Position numbers and translations under genes: made by a program. The notes beneath the pieces were generated by a model. That model saw only the letters and a program-made list of their open reading frames with translations. It was not told the origin of the DNA and did no database searches. A DNA stretch of 35,980 bases from Pseudomonadota bacterium (GTDB taxonomy: Bacteria > Pseudomonadota > Alphaproteobacteria > Reyranellales > Reyranellaceae), in the NCBI GenBank assembly GCA_018240745.1, contig JAFEFF010000011.1, forward strand, positions 1 to 35,980, given 5' to 3'. Positions 1-7,865 of the stretch are shown here, piece after piece. Numbering within the stretch: position 1 is the stretch's first letter; the number at the start of each line of letters is the position of its first letter.

Positions 1-248
1 ACGGTCGTGGTGGCCACGATGGTCAGCCAGTAGAGCCAGGGATGGAAGCGCCGGGCGGCGATCTGCGCCGCGACGCTGACCGCGAACACCCCGGCGAACA
101 GCGCGGTGCCGGCGAGATAGCCCCAATCGAGCGACATGGTCACCGCATCGCCGCCGGTCTCGCCCAGGGTCGTGGCGGCGACCTTGAGGACCCAGAACAG
201 CAGGGTGACCTCGGGGACCTTACCGGTGCGATCGGCGTCGGAAGTCAT
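1..248 (-). CDS. DUF347 / COG4705-type membrane protein, 3' end cut by window edge
   Basis: Reading leftwards from the ATG at 248, the protein begins MTSDADRTGKVPEVTLLFWV and continues with LKVAATTLGETGGDAVTM and two hydrophobic stretches. The KVPEV...LATTLGETGGDA signature is typical of the DUF347/COG4705 family of polytopic inner-membrane proteins of unknown function, some of which are linked to metal resistance. Only the first 82 codons or so are present, covering a cytoplasmic start and about two membrane helices. It lies downstream of the molybdopterin subunit on the same strand, 98 bases away, with a hairpin between them, so it is probably a separate unit. The family call is from memory of the motif. 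The function is unknown. Confidence 0.75.
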   Translation of the reverse strand, partial: MTSDADRTGKVPEVTLLFWVLKVAATTLGETGGDAVTMSLDWGYLAGTALFAGVFAVSVAAQIAARRFHPWLYWLTIVATTT

Positions 249-301
249 CGCCCGACCAAGATCGGCACAAGAGCCGGGTTGCGAAGGCAATTCGCCGCGC
301 G

Positions 302-325
302 CCGGCCTGCCCGAGGACAGGCCGG
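302..325 (-). terminator. GC-rich hairpin after the molybdopterin-subunit gene
   Basis: Arms CCGGCCTG and CAGGCCGG pair perfectly around an 8-base loop, with further GC-rich partial pairing outside them. The hairpin lies 20-45 bases past the stop of the minus-strand oxidoreductase. There is no T-run, so it may only pause or protect the RNA end. Confidence 0.35.
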
Positions 326-346
326 GATGCGCGGCTGGTGAAGTCG

Positions 347-2605
347 CTAGTCGGCCGCCTGCCTGAACGGCTCGGGCTCGAGCGCGTCGAGCACCTTGGG
401 CGGCGAGATCGGCAGGTGATCGAAGCGGATGCCGATGGCGTTGTAGACGGCGTTGCGTACCGCCGCCATGCCCGGCACCAGCGGCACCTCGCCGACACCC
501 TTCACGCCCTGCGGGTGCTTGGGGTTCGGGATCTCGATGATGCCGCACTCGAGCATCGGCAGGTCCGAGGCCACCGGCATGCGGTAGTCGAGGAAGCCCG
601 GGTTATCGACCTGGCCGCGCTTGTTGTAGATGTACTCCTCGGTCAGCGCCCAGCCGATCGCCTGGGACATGCCGCCCTGCAGCTGGCCCTCGACATAGTC
701 GGGATGGATCGCGCGGCCGACATCCTGGAAGCAGGTCATGCGGATGACCTTGACCTTGCCGGTGGCGGGATCGACCTCGACGTCGGCGACGTGGGTCGAG
801 AAGCCGCCCTCGGCGCCCGCGGTGTTGAGCTGCGTGGCGGCGCCGATCGGCCCGCCGGTCTCCGACGCCTTGGCGGCGAGCTGCTTCAGCGACAGCGGCT
901 CGAACTTGCCGGCGTTGTCGCCGGCCGGTCGGGCGTAGCCGTTTTCCCAGGTCACCGCGTCCTCGTCGATCTTCCAGATCTTGGCGGCGCGGCTGCACAG
1001 TTGCTTGATCACCTTCTCGGCCGACTGCGTCACCACCATCGCCGAGGCGAAGGTGACGCGGCTGCCGCCGGTCAGGTTGGAGAAGCCGACGCTGTTGGTG
1101 TCGCCGATGATCACGTTGATGCGGCTGGGATGGATGCCCAGCAGCTCGGCCGCGATGTTGGCGGTCGAGGCGCGGCTGCCGCCGATGTCGGGATGGCCGG
1201 TCATCACCACGACGTTGCCGTCCTCGGTGATGTGGACGTGCGCGCTCGATTCGCCGCCGGCGTTGAACCAGTAGCCCGAGGCGACGCCGCGGCCCTGGTT
1301 GGGCTTGAGCGGCGACTTGTAGTGCTCGCTGGCCAACGCCTGGCGCAGCGTCTCCTCGTAGCCGATCACCGGGTAGACCGGCCCGTGCGCCGCCTTGGTC
1401 CCCTGCTTGGCGGCGTTCTTGAGACGGAACTCCAGCGGATCCATGCCGAGCTTCTCGGCCAGCTCGTCCATCACGCTCTCGACCGAGAAGGCGCCGATCG
1501 GCGCGCCCGGCGCGCGGTAGGCCGCGACCTTGGAGCGGTTCGACACCACGTCGAAGCCCTTCGAGAGCACGTTCGGGATGTTGTATGGCGCGAAGGCGCA
1601 GCCCGCGGCGCCCCGGATCGGCGAGCCCGGGAAAGCGCCCGCCTGCAGGTACCAGGTGCCCTGCGCGGCGACGATCGTGCCATCCTTCTTCGCGCCGATC
1701 CTGACCGTGCTCGACGAGCCCGAGGTCGGCCCCGACGCGCGCATCACCTCCTCGCGCGTCATCACCATCTTGACCGGCCGGCCCGACTTCTTCGCCAGCA
1801 CCAGCGCGACCGGCTCGAGATAGACGATCGTCTTGCCGCCGAAGCCGCCGCCAATCTCGGCCGGGATCGCCCGGATGTCGCTCTGGGGGATGCCCGACAT
1901 CAGCGAGCACATCGCGCGCACCATGAACTGGCCCTGGCTCGAGCTCCAGACGGTGACCTTGCCGTCGCCGGCGACGCTGACGAGGCAGGCGTGCGGCTCG
2001 ATGTAGCCCTGGTGCACGGCCTCGGTCTTGAAGCTGCGCTCGACCACCACCTCGGCTTCCCTGAAGCCGGCTTCGACGTCGCCGAGCTTGTGCTCGAGCG
2101 TGCCGGCGATGTTGGAGGGCTTGTCGTTGAACTTGATGTGGTCGAACAGGGTGGGAGCCCCGTCTTTCCTGGCGTCGTCGACGTCGATCACCCAGGGCAG
2201 CACCTCGTAGTCGACCTTGATCAGCTTGCACGCCTCGGCGGCGATCGCCTGGGTGTCGGCGGCGACGGCGGCGACCGGGTGGCCGTGGAACAGGGCGCGC
2301 TCGCGCGCCATGACGTTGCGGCACATCCAGCGCATGTCCTGGATGCCCAGCATCACGGGACCCTTCTCGATCGGGAAGTCGACGATGTCCTTGGCCGTGC
2401 AGACCGCCTTCACGCCCGGCAGCTTCTCGGCTTTCGAGGTGTCGATCGACTTGATGCGGGCGTGCGGATGGGGACTACGCAGGACCTTGCCCCAGATCAT
2501 GCCGGGCATGGTGGTGTCGGCCGCGTAGGCCGCCCGGCCGGTGACCTTGTCGGCGCCGTCGGGGCGGGGGGTGCGTTTGCCGATCCACTTGTTGTCGTCC
2601 GTCAT
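347..2605 (-). CDS. Xanthine dehydrogenase-family molybdopterin-binding (large) subunit
   Basis: A 752-residue protein of the xanthine dehydrogenase / aldehyde oxidase / CO dehydrogenase large-subunit family, which binds molybdopterin cytosine dinucleotide and hydroxylates an aldehyde or N-heterocycle. Visible signs are the N-terminal hammerhead domain (KVTGRAAYAADTTMPGMIWG, residues 20-39), the cofactor loop GGGFGGK (252-258), AYRAPGAP (362-369) and the catalytic glutamate in KGVGEVPL (E706). The start at 2605 is chosen because GAGGG lies 7 bases before it. An upstream in-frame start would add 11 residues without support. The AYRAPGAP loop is neither the AYRCSFR of form I CoxL nor the AYRGAGR of form II, so CO oxidation is not supported. 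No FAD or 2Fe-2S subunit gene is adjacent, which is unusual. The substrate cannot be told from the sequence. Confidence 0.93.
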   Translation of the reverse strand: MTDDNKWIGKRTPRPDGADKVTGRAAYAADTTMPGMIWGKVLRSPHPHARIKSIDTSKAEKLPGVKAVCTAKDIVDFPIEKGPVMLGIQDMRWMCRNVMARERALFHGHPVAAVAADTQAIAAEACKLIKVDYEVLPWVIDVDDARKDGAPTLFDHIKFNDKPSNIAGTLEHKLGDVEAGFREAEVVVERSFKTEAVHQGYIEPHACLVSVAGDGKVTVWSSSQGQFMVRAMCSLMSGIPQSDIRAIPAEIGGGFGGKTIVYLEPVALVLAKKSGRPVKMVMTREEVMRASGPTSGSSSTVRIGAKKDGTIVAAQGTWYLQAGAFPGSPIRGAAGCAFAPYNIPNVLSKGFDVVSNRSKVAAYRAPGAPIGAFSVESVMDELAEKLGMDPLEFRLKNAAKQGTKAAHGPVYPVIGYEETLRQALASEHYKSPLKPNQGRGVASGYWFNAGGESSAHVHITEDGNVVVMTGHPDIGGSRASTANIAAELLGIHPSRINVIIGDTNSVGFSNLTGGSRVTFASAMVVTQSAEKVIKQLCSRAAKIWKIDEDAVTWENGYARPAGDNAGKFEPLSLKQLAAKASETGGPIGAATQLNTAGAEGGFSTHVADVEVDPATGKVKVIRMTCFQDVGRAIHPDYVEGQLQGGMSQAIGWALTEEYIYNKRGQVDNPGFLDYRMPVASDLPMLECGIIEIPNPKHPQGVKGVGEVPLVPGMAAVRNAVYNAIGIRFDHLPISPPKVLDALEPEPFRQAAD

Positions 2606-2668
2606 GGCGTTTCCCTCGAAATAGAAGACGGGGATCAAAGCGCTCTTTTATGCGAAGATCAATTCCGC

Positions 2669-3061
2669 ATGCCGCTGTCATGGACCATTTCACATCCCCA
2701 GCGCCTGGTGATCGCGGTCGCCCGGGACGACGTCGCGCCGCACGAATTCGGCGCCTATATCGAAGCGATGCAGGCGGTCGGCGGCTACCGCAAGATGTTC
2801 GTGGTAAGCGGCATGTCGACGGTGTTCGATACCGCACTGTTGCAGAGCGTCGGTCGGGCGGTGCGAGACCACGCCGCGCGCGAGGCCCTGGGGCCGTTCG
2901 CCATCGTCGCCGACAACGAGGCGGCGTATGTTTCGGCCATGGTCTATGCCGACACCGTCCGGGACCTGACGCGGCCCATCCGCATTTTCCGCGAGCAGCA
3001 CGAGGCGCGGCGGTGGCTCGACAGCTTTGCGCCGGCCGAAACGGAGTCGAACGGCTTGTAG
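2669..3061 (+). CDS. Small STAS/SpoIIAA-like protein
   Basis: A 130-residue soluble protein beginning MPLSWTISHPQRLVIAVARD. The alternating beta/alpha pattern, the YRKMFVVSGMS strand-loop and the C-terminal RIFREQHEARRWLDSFAP segment resemble the single-domain STAS/SpoIIAA-like proteins common in alphaproteobacteria. These usually lie near regulatory or stress genes, and their partners are mostly unknown. The ATG at 2669 is the first in frame after the divergent oxidoreductase start. The ribosome-binding site is weak (GAAGA). The gene is divergent from the molybdopterin subunit (64 bases apart) and convergent with the M23 peptidase, with only 4 bases between their stops. The long open frame that runs in from the left on this strand is antisense to the oxidoreductase and is not coding. 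The family call is tentative. Confidence 0.7.
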   Translation: MPLSWTISHPQRLVIAVARDDVAPHEFGAYIEAMQAVGGYRKMFVVSGMSTVFDTALLQSVGRAVRDHAAREALGPFAIVADNEAAYVSAMVYADTVRDLTRPIRIFREQHEARRWLDSFAPAETESNGL

Positions 3062-3065
3062 GAGC

Positions 3066-4388
3066 CTACCGCCCCGCGTGGCGTCCTTCCAGCGCGCACT
3101 CGGCGAGCGAGGCGGAGATCCGCTTCCTGAACAGCGCGAGGTCGCCCGCCGCGAGGTGCGCCTGCCGGGTCGCGGGCCAGGTCGCCGGATCGACCGGCCG
3201 GCCGTTGCTCTGGATCTCGTAGTGCAGATGCGCGCCGGTCGAGCGGCCGGTGTTGCCGACGAAGCCGATCAATTCGCCGCGCAGCACGGGCTCGCCGACC
3301 TGCAGGCCGGGCGCGACGCGCGACAAATGGCCGTAGACTGTCGTGATCTTGCCGGCATGGCCAAGCCGCACCCAGTTGCCGTAGCCGCCAGCCGGTCCGA
3401 GGTTCAGCACCACGCCGTCGGCCGCGGCATGGATCGGCGTGCCGATGTTGGCGAACAGGTCGAGACCTTCGTGCATGAACAGCTTCTGCACCTTCGGCGG
3501 CCCGATGCTGGCCTCGACCTGCGGTGCGGCCTTGGCCTTCGCGGCGGCAGCGGCCGCCGCCTCTGCCTGTTGGCGTTCGCGCTCCGCGGCCTCCTGGGCG
3601 CGGATGCGACGGCGGGCCATGATGCGGTCGATGTCCGAGCCACCGCCCATCGCGTCGCGCGCGGCGCTGCCGAGCGAGCCCATGTCGAAGCCCGCGTAGG
3701 CGCGATTGACCGCGCGCAGCTCCCGCGACGAGGTTGGCACTTCCTGCGGCGCTGGCGCCGCCTGCGGCATCGGCACCTCGACGACCGCCGGCATGGTGCC
3801 GCTCGACGGATGGTCCAGCGGATCGGCGCGCAAGCCGAAGCCCGAGGTCAGCTTCATGACGTCGAGCGGCGGGCGGAAGGCCGGTGGCGCGGCCGCCTGG
3901 CCGCTCGGCAGCCAGAATTGATCGACGCCGCGTCCCTCGTTCACTGAACGGGGCCGGAAGCGATGGATCGCGATCGTGCCCCTGGCCCTGGTATTCACCT
4001 CGAGCCACAGCACGCGGCCGACACCGATGCGGTCGCCCGCCGCGGTGAACGTCTCCTCGTGGCGTACATAGAAGTGGTCGCCAGTGTGGATGTCGCGATC
4101 GAGGTCGATGACGCTCTCGAGCGACTTCAGCGCCTCGAGCGACGTCGAGGCCGGCACGCCGGCGACAAGCATGGAGTCGGCGAGCGACCCGGTGACGATG
4201 CCGCCATCGCCGATCCGGCGCGTGAACGTCAGCAGTTCCTTCTGCTGCGCCGCCTCGTCGGCGCTGCCCAGCAGCCGCTCCTCGGCAGCGACAGGATCGG
4301 CCCGGTCGAACACGGCGGCATGGCCGGCCGACACGCTCGCGCATGTGATCAGAGCGGCTGCCCCCGCAGCCGCGATGCCCCTTCCCAT
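3066..4388 (-). CDS. M23-family (LytM) metallopeptidase with a long insertion in the catalytic domain
   Basis: A 440-residue exported peptidoglycan endopeptidase. Residues 1-24 form a signal peptide (cleavage near GHAA). Residues 60-165 match the beta-rich N-terminal region of MepM/Csd3-type peptidases. The zinc-peptidase motifs are all present: the domain-opening SGFGLRADP (182-190), HEGLD (H306, D310), YGHLS (H354) and HLHYE (H387, H389). In most M23 proteins the first two motifs are about 10-15 residues apart. Here roughly 110 residues lie between them: a Pro/Ala-rich linker, a glycine-rich patch and a charged Ala/Arg/Gln coiled coil (about 255-288). The likely role is cutting peptide cross-links during wall growth or division. 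The gene is transcribed alone, with promoter-like sequence just upstream. Confidence 0.92.
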   Translation of the reverse strand: MGRGIAAAGAAALITCASVSAGHAAVFDRADPVAAEERLLGSADEAAQQKELLTFTRRIGDGGIVTGSLADSMLVAGVPASTSLEALKSLESVIDLDRDIHTGDHFYVRHEETFTAAGDRIGVGRVLWLEVNTRARGTIAIHRFRPRSVNEGRGVDQFWLPSGQAAAPPAFRPPLDVMKLTSGFGLRADPLDHPSSGTMPAVVEVPMPQAAPAPQEVPTSSRELRAVNRAYAGFDMGSLGSAARDAMGGGSDIDRIMARRRIRAQEAAERERQQAEAAAAAAAKAKAAPQVEASIGPPKVQKLFMHEGLDLFANIGTPIHAAADGVVLNLGPAGGYGNWVRLGHAGKITTVYGHLSRVAPGLQVGEPVLRGELIGFVGNTGRSTGAHLHYEIQSNGRPVDPATWPATRQAHLAAGDLALFRKRISASLAECALEGRHAGR

Positions 4389-4396
4389 GGGTCACG

Positions 4397-4427
4397 TTTA
4401 TACGAGAGCATGTGTAAACTATGTGAA
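4397..4427 (-). promoter_or_regulatory. Candidate promoter of the M23 peptidase
   Basis: On the minus strand TTCACA (4427-4422) and TATAAA (4402-4397) are separated by 19 bases and lie just upstream of the peptidase start at 4388. The short 5' leader this implies is tight. The same A/T-rich stretch contains the inverted pair GTTTATAC / GTGTAAAC (4396-4403, 4412-4419), which could be a regulator site. Confidence 0.35.
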
Positions 4428-4470
4428 CATCAAAGCGGCCACCCCTGTGGATCGTTTGGGACGCCTGCTT

Positions 4471-6105
4471 CTAGCGCGCGGCCTGCCGGACCATGTCGGC
4501 GCACTTCTCGCCGATCATGATGGAGGGGGCATTGGTGTTGCCAGCCACGATAGATGGCATGATGGAGGCATCAGCCACCCGGAGTCGGTCGATCCCATAA
4601 ACTTTGAGTTGTGGATCGACGACGGCATCCACTTCGCGGCCCATGCGACAAGTACCCACAGGGTGAAGATTGGAGACCCCGCGCGCCCGGATGTCCGCCT
4701 TGAGATCGGCCTCCTCGGTGACATGCGGGCCGGGCAGGATCTCCTCGACCACGAACGGCTTCAGGGCCGGCTGGCGGGCGATCTCGCGGCAGATCCGCAT
4801 GCCCTGGATCAGCGCGTTGTAGTCGTTGGCGCTCTTCAGGAAGTTGAAGCGGATCTCCGGCGCCGCGAACGGATCGGCCGACTTCAGCCGCACCGTGCCG
4901 CGGCCCTCGGGCGTGAGATGCACCGGCGAGAGGCCGAAGGCGGAGAAGGGCTGGGGCACCACGCCGTCTCGGTTCCGCTCGCGGATCGCCCACGCGAACA
5001 TGTTGATCTGCAGGTCGGGCCTCTCCAGCCGCCGGTCGCTGCGCACCAGCGCGCCGACATAGAGGCCCATCGAGGCGAGCGGCCCGGTGCGGCCGAAGGC
5101 GTACTGCATGCCGGCCATGATCCGCCGCGGCAGGCTCAGCACGAGGTCGTTCATCGTCACCGGCTGGGCGCACTTGTACGCGACGTAGGTATTGAAGTGG
5201 TCGTGCAGGTGGCTGCCGACGCCCGGCATGTCGCGTACGACGGCGATGCCATGCTGCTTGAGATGCGCGGCCGGCCCGAGACCCGACAGCATCAGGAGCT
5301 GCGGCGAGCCGTAGACGCCGCCCGACACGATCACCTCGCGGTTGGCGTGCGCCTGAACGAGACCGTCGGGAGTCCGGTACTCGACGCCGACACAGCGGGC
5401 GTTCTCGATCAGCAGCCGGGTCGCATGCGCCGAGGTGGCGACGACCAGGTTCGGGCGCTTCTTGAGGTACGCCCGCGCGCTCGACCAGCGGCGCGAGCGG
5501 TTGATCGTGGTCTGGTAGTAGCCGACGCCTTCCTGGCGGGCGCCGTTGAAGTCGGGATTGGCCGGGATGCCGGCCTCGACCGAGGCATCGTGCATCGCCT
5601 TGGCGAGCGTCGGCTGCCAGGCGTGGTCGGAGACCTTGAGCGGGCCGCCCACTCCGTGGAAGTCGTCGGCGCCGCGCGCATTGTCCTCGGCGCGCTTGAA
5701 GTAGGGCAGGACCGAATCGTAGTCCCAGCCGTCGCAGCCGCGCTGGCGCCACTCGTCGTAGTCGGCGGCGTTGCCGCGCATGTAGACCATGCCGTTGATC
5801 GAGCTGGTGCCGCCCAGCACCTTGCCGCGCGGCTGGTACATGATGCGGTTGTTCAGCTCGGGCTCGGGCTCCGAGTCGAACATCCAGTTCACGCGCGGAT
5901 TGTTGTAGGTCTTGTGGTAGCCGAGCGGCACGTGGATCCACGGATAGCTGTCGCGCGGCCCCGCCTCGAGCAGCAGCACGCGATACCTGCCGTCCTCGCT
6001 CAGGCGGCCGGCGACGGCGCAGCCGGCCGAGCCCGCGCCGGTGACGATGAAGTCGTAGGAGCCCGCGCCTTGCATTCGCTGAGGGTAGGGGCTTTGCTGA
6101 GGCAT
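4471..6105 (-). CDS. GMC-family FAD-dependent oxidoreductase (choline dehydrogenase-like)
   Basis: A 544-residue glucose-methanol-choline oxidoreductase. It has the FAD-binding beta-alpha-beta motif near the N-terminus ([18 protein letters not shown]), the GMC signatures [18 protein letters not shown] and [16 protein letters not shown], and the C-terminal active-site part HPVGTCRMG (H481) followed by [18 protein letters not shown]. Length and motif order are normal for choline or alcohol dehydrogenases of this family, which oxidise an alcohol to an aldehyde and pass electrons to the quinone pool or another acceptor. No betaine genes lie nearby, so choline is not assured as the substrate. Two starts are possible, 6105 (MPQQSPYPQ) and 6075 (MQGAGSYDF). 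Neither has a strong ribosome-binding site, and the longer one is used here. Confidence 0.93.
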   Translation of the reverse strand: MPQQSPYPQRMQGAGSYDFIVTGAGSAGCAVAGRLSEDGRYRVLLLEAGPRDSYPWIHVPLGYHKTYNNPRVNWMFDSEPEPELNNRIMYQPRGKVLGGTSSINGMVYMRGNAADYDEWRQRGCDGWDYDSVLPYFKRAEDNARGADDFHGVGGPLKVSDHAWQPTLAKAMHDASVEAGIPANPDFNGARQEGVGYYQTTINRSRRWSSARAYLKKRPNLVVATSAHATRLLIENARCVGVEYRTPDGLVQAHANREVIVSGGVYGSPQLLMLSGLGPAAHLKQHGIAVVRDMPGVGSHLHDHFNTYVAYKCAQPVTMNDLVLSLPRRIMAGMQYAFGRTGPLASMGLYVGALVRSDRRLERPDLQINMFAWAIRERNRDGVVPQPFSAFGLSPVHLTPEGRGTVRLKSADPFAAPEIRFNFLKSANDYNALIQGMRICREIARQPALKPFVVEEILPGPHVTEEADLKADIRARGVSNLHPVGTCRMGREVDAVVDPQLKVYGIDRLRVADASIMPSIVAGNTNAPSIMIGEKCADMVRQAAR

Positions 6106-6136
6106 GACCAAGCGGAAAACTCGTTCCGCCCGGCGG

Positions 6137-6179
6137 TTGAGCGAGCCGACGAGGCGGTATATACCAAACGATATAGACC
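6137..6179 (+). promoter_or_regulatory. vapBC promoter with operator-like repeats
   Basis: Upstream of vapB there is TTGAGC (6137-6142), then a perfect 10-bp palindrome GGTATATACC (6156-6165) that contains a -10-like TATATA. After four bases comes a second related element GATATAGACC (6170-6179), 8 of 10 identical. Tandem half-sites over the promoter are what VapB-type antitoxins usually bind for autorepression. The binding is inferred and not shown. Confidence 0.5.
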
Positions 6180-6193
6180 AGAAGGACAGGCCA

Positions 6194-6481
6194 GTGCAGA
6201 CCGCCAAACTGTTCAGGAACGGGCGCAGTCAGGCCGTGCGCTTGCCCAAGGAATTCCGCTTCGAGGGCGACGAAGTGTACATCCGCCGCCAGGGCAAGTC
6301 TGTCGTGCTGACTTCCAAGGAAAAGCCGAAGGAGAATCCGTGGAAGGACTTCTTCGACGCACTCGACTCCCTCGACCCCAACTTCCGCTTCGTACGCGAC
6401 CAGCCGCGCCGTCAGCAGAAAAGGGCCTCGATCGAAGGATGGCTCCCGCCGCGCCGTACCACGCGGAAGTCGCGCTCGTGA
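6194..6481 (+). CDS. vapB: VapB/VagC-type antitoxin
   Basis: A 95-residue protein starting at GTG 6194 (QTAKLFRNGRSQAVRLPKEF), preceded by an AAGGACAGG ribosome-binding site. The N-terminal 50 residues form an AbrB/MazE/SpoVT-like swapped-hairpin DNA-binding domain. LFRNGRSQAVRLPKEFRFEGDEV is cut here to its key part NGRSQAVRLP, the hallmark of VagC/VapB antitoxins. The C-terminal half (Pro/Arg-rich, ending PPRRTTRKSRS) would be the disordered toxin-binding tail. Its stop overlaps the toxin start (GTGA), so the two are translationally coupled. It should neutralise VapC and repress its own promoter through the repeats just upstream. Confidence 0.9.
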   Translation: MQTAKLFRNGRSQAVRLPKEFRFEGDEVYIRRQGKSVVLTSKEKPKENPWKDFFDALDSLDPNFRFVRDQPRRQQKRASIEGWLPPRRTTRKSRS

Positions 6482-6870
6482 AGGTTCTTCTCGACACTGA
6501 CATCACGTCCTACATCTTCTGGCACCGTGACCCGGCTGTGCGGCGCCGGTTTCTTACCCATGCGGTCGGTGATGTCGGCATCTCGGCAATCACTGCGGCT
6601 GAATTGCACTACGGCGCGGCCGTCAAGACATCGGAAGCACGAGGGGTGGAGCGTGCCCTACTGTCTCTGGTCGTCGCGCCATTCGATGCTTCGGCCGCCC
6701 AGGTCTATGGCGAAATTCGCACGATCTTGCGTCGACGGGGCACACCGATCGGGCCACTCGACATGTTGATCGCGGCGCACGCCATAGCCCTCGACATCCC
6801 GCTTGCAACCAACAATCTGCGCGAGTTCCGCAGCGTGCCGGGCTTGCGGGTCGAGAACTGGCTGGCCTAA
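6478..6870 (+). CDS. vapC: VapC toxin, PIN-domain ribonuclease
   Basis: A 130-residue PIN-domain protein that starts at GTG 6478, inside the end of vapB. The acidic Mg-binding residues of the PIN active site are visible: D6 in LLDTD, E42 in TAAELHYG and D95 in GPLDMLIAAHA, followed by the usual TNN (111-113) near the C-terminus. All key residues are intact, so the toxin is predicted active. VapC enzymes typically cleave initiator tRNA or the sarcin-ricin loop of rRNA; which one applies here is unknown. The pair sits between the GMC oxidoreductase and the aldo/keto reductase without other mobile genes. Only 10 bases separate it from the reductase start, so read-through is possible. Confidence 0.93.
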   Translation: MKVLLDTDITSYIFWHRDPAVRRRFLTHAVGDVGISAITAAELHYGAAVKTSEARGVERALLSLVVAPFDASAAQVYGEIRTILRRRGTPIGPLDMLIAAHAIALDIPLATNNLREFRSVPGLRVENWLA

Positions 6871-6880
6871 GAACGAGGCC

Positions 6881-7855
6881 ATGAAATACAAGCTCCTCGG
6901 CCGCACCGGCGTTCAGGTCTCGCAACTGTGCTTCGGCACCATGTCGTTCGGCGGCGATGCCGACGAGGCGACGTCGGGCGCCATGTACAAGGCGTGCCGC
7001 GATGCGGGCATCAACTTCTTCGACACGGCCAACGAGTACAACAAGGGTGCCTCGGAAGAGATCCTCGGCCGGCTGATCCAGGGCCATCGCAACGACCTCG
7101 TGCTGACCACCAAGGTCAATGCCCAGATCCGGCCCGACCTCAATGCGCGCGGCACATCGCGCCGCCACGTGATCGAGGCGATCGAGCATTGCCTCAGGCG
7201 GCTGCAGACCGATCGCATCGACGTGCTGTTCCTGCACCGCTACGACGCGCTGGTGCCGATCGAGGAATCGATGCGCGGATTGGAGGATCTCGTGCGCGCG
7301 GGCAAGGTGATCTATCCGGCGGTCAGCAACTGGTCGGCGTGGCAGACCCAGCGCGCGGTCGATATCCAGGAGCGCAACAACTGGGCGCGGCTGCAGGTGA
7401 CGCAGCCGATGTACAACCTGGTCAAGCGCCAGGCCGAGGTCGAGATCCTGCCGATGGCCGAGCACAACGGCATCGGCGTCATCCCGTACAGCCCGGGCGC
7501 GGCGGGCCTGCTGTCGGGCAAGTACTCCAGCAACGCGACCGGCCGGCTGCGCACCAACAAGATGTACGAGGCGCGTTACGGCGATCAGTGGATGTTCGAA
7601 GTCGCGGAGAAGTACGTCGGCTTCTGCAAGGCCAGGGGCCTGCATCCGGTCAGCACCGCGATCGCCTGGGTCGGCGCGCACCCGGCGATCACCGCGCCGA
7701 TCATCGGCGCGCGCAACCTCGACCAGCTCGGGGACTCGCTCGCCTCGGTGAAGATCGAGATGACGCCCGAGCTGCGCAAGGAGATCGCCGATCTCTCGCG
7801 CACGCCGCCGCCGGCGACCGACCGGCTCGAGGAGCAAAGGGTCGTCTCCCGCTGA
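6881..7855 (+). CDS. Aldo/keto reductase
   Basis: A 324-residue cytosolic (alpha/beta)8-barrel oxidoreductase using NAD(P)H. The catalytic tetrad is readable: D48 (FFDTANEY), Y53, K78 (LTTKVNAQ) and H119 (VLFLHRYD). The C-terminal cofactor part is also present (PAITAPIIGARNLDQL, resembling the usual IPG..N..QL signature). The N-terminal MKYKLLGRTGVQVSQLCFGT is typical of the YghZ/Tas-like AKR branch, close to potassium-channel beta-subunit relatives. The start at 6881 has GAGG just upstream, at short spacing. The substrate, probably an aldehyde, cannot be assigned. It follows vapC by 10 bases and is followed by an SGNH hydrolase gene 10 bases downstream on the same strand. Confidence 0.94.
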   Translation: MKYKLLGRTGVQVSQLCFGTMSFGGDADEATSGAMYKACRDAGINFFDTANEYNKGASEEILGRLIQGHRNDLVLTTKVNAQIRPDLNARGTSRRHVIEAIEHCLRRLQTDRIDVLFLHRYDALVPIEESMRGLEDLVRAGKVIYPAVSNWSAWQTQRAVDIQERNNWARLQVTQPMYNLVKRQAEVEILPMAEHNGIGVIPYSPGAAGLLSGKYSSNATGRLRTNKMYEARYGDQWMFEVAEKYVGFCKARGLHPVSTAIAWVGAHPAITAPIIGARNLDQLGDSLASVKIEMTPELRKEIADLSRTPPPATDRLEEQRVVSR

Positions 7856-7865
7856 CGAACTGCGA

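Noticed and set aside
347..2605. Carbon monoxide dehydrogenase CoxL
   Set aside because: The active-site loop is AYRAPGAP, not AYRCSFR, and coxM and coxS are absent.
338..2668. Very long plus-strand open frame opposite the molybdopterin subunit gene
   Set aside because: It is antisense to a clear enzyme gene, has composition typical of a GC-rich shadow (long runs of Arg/Ala/Asp/Leu/His) and no family motif. Only its last 130 codons (from 2669) look like a real protein.
4471..6105. BetA choline dehydrogenase as a firm assignment
   Set aside because: Only family-level motifs are seen and no betB, betI or choline transporter is nearby.
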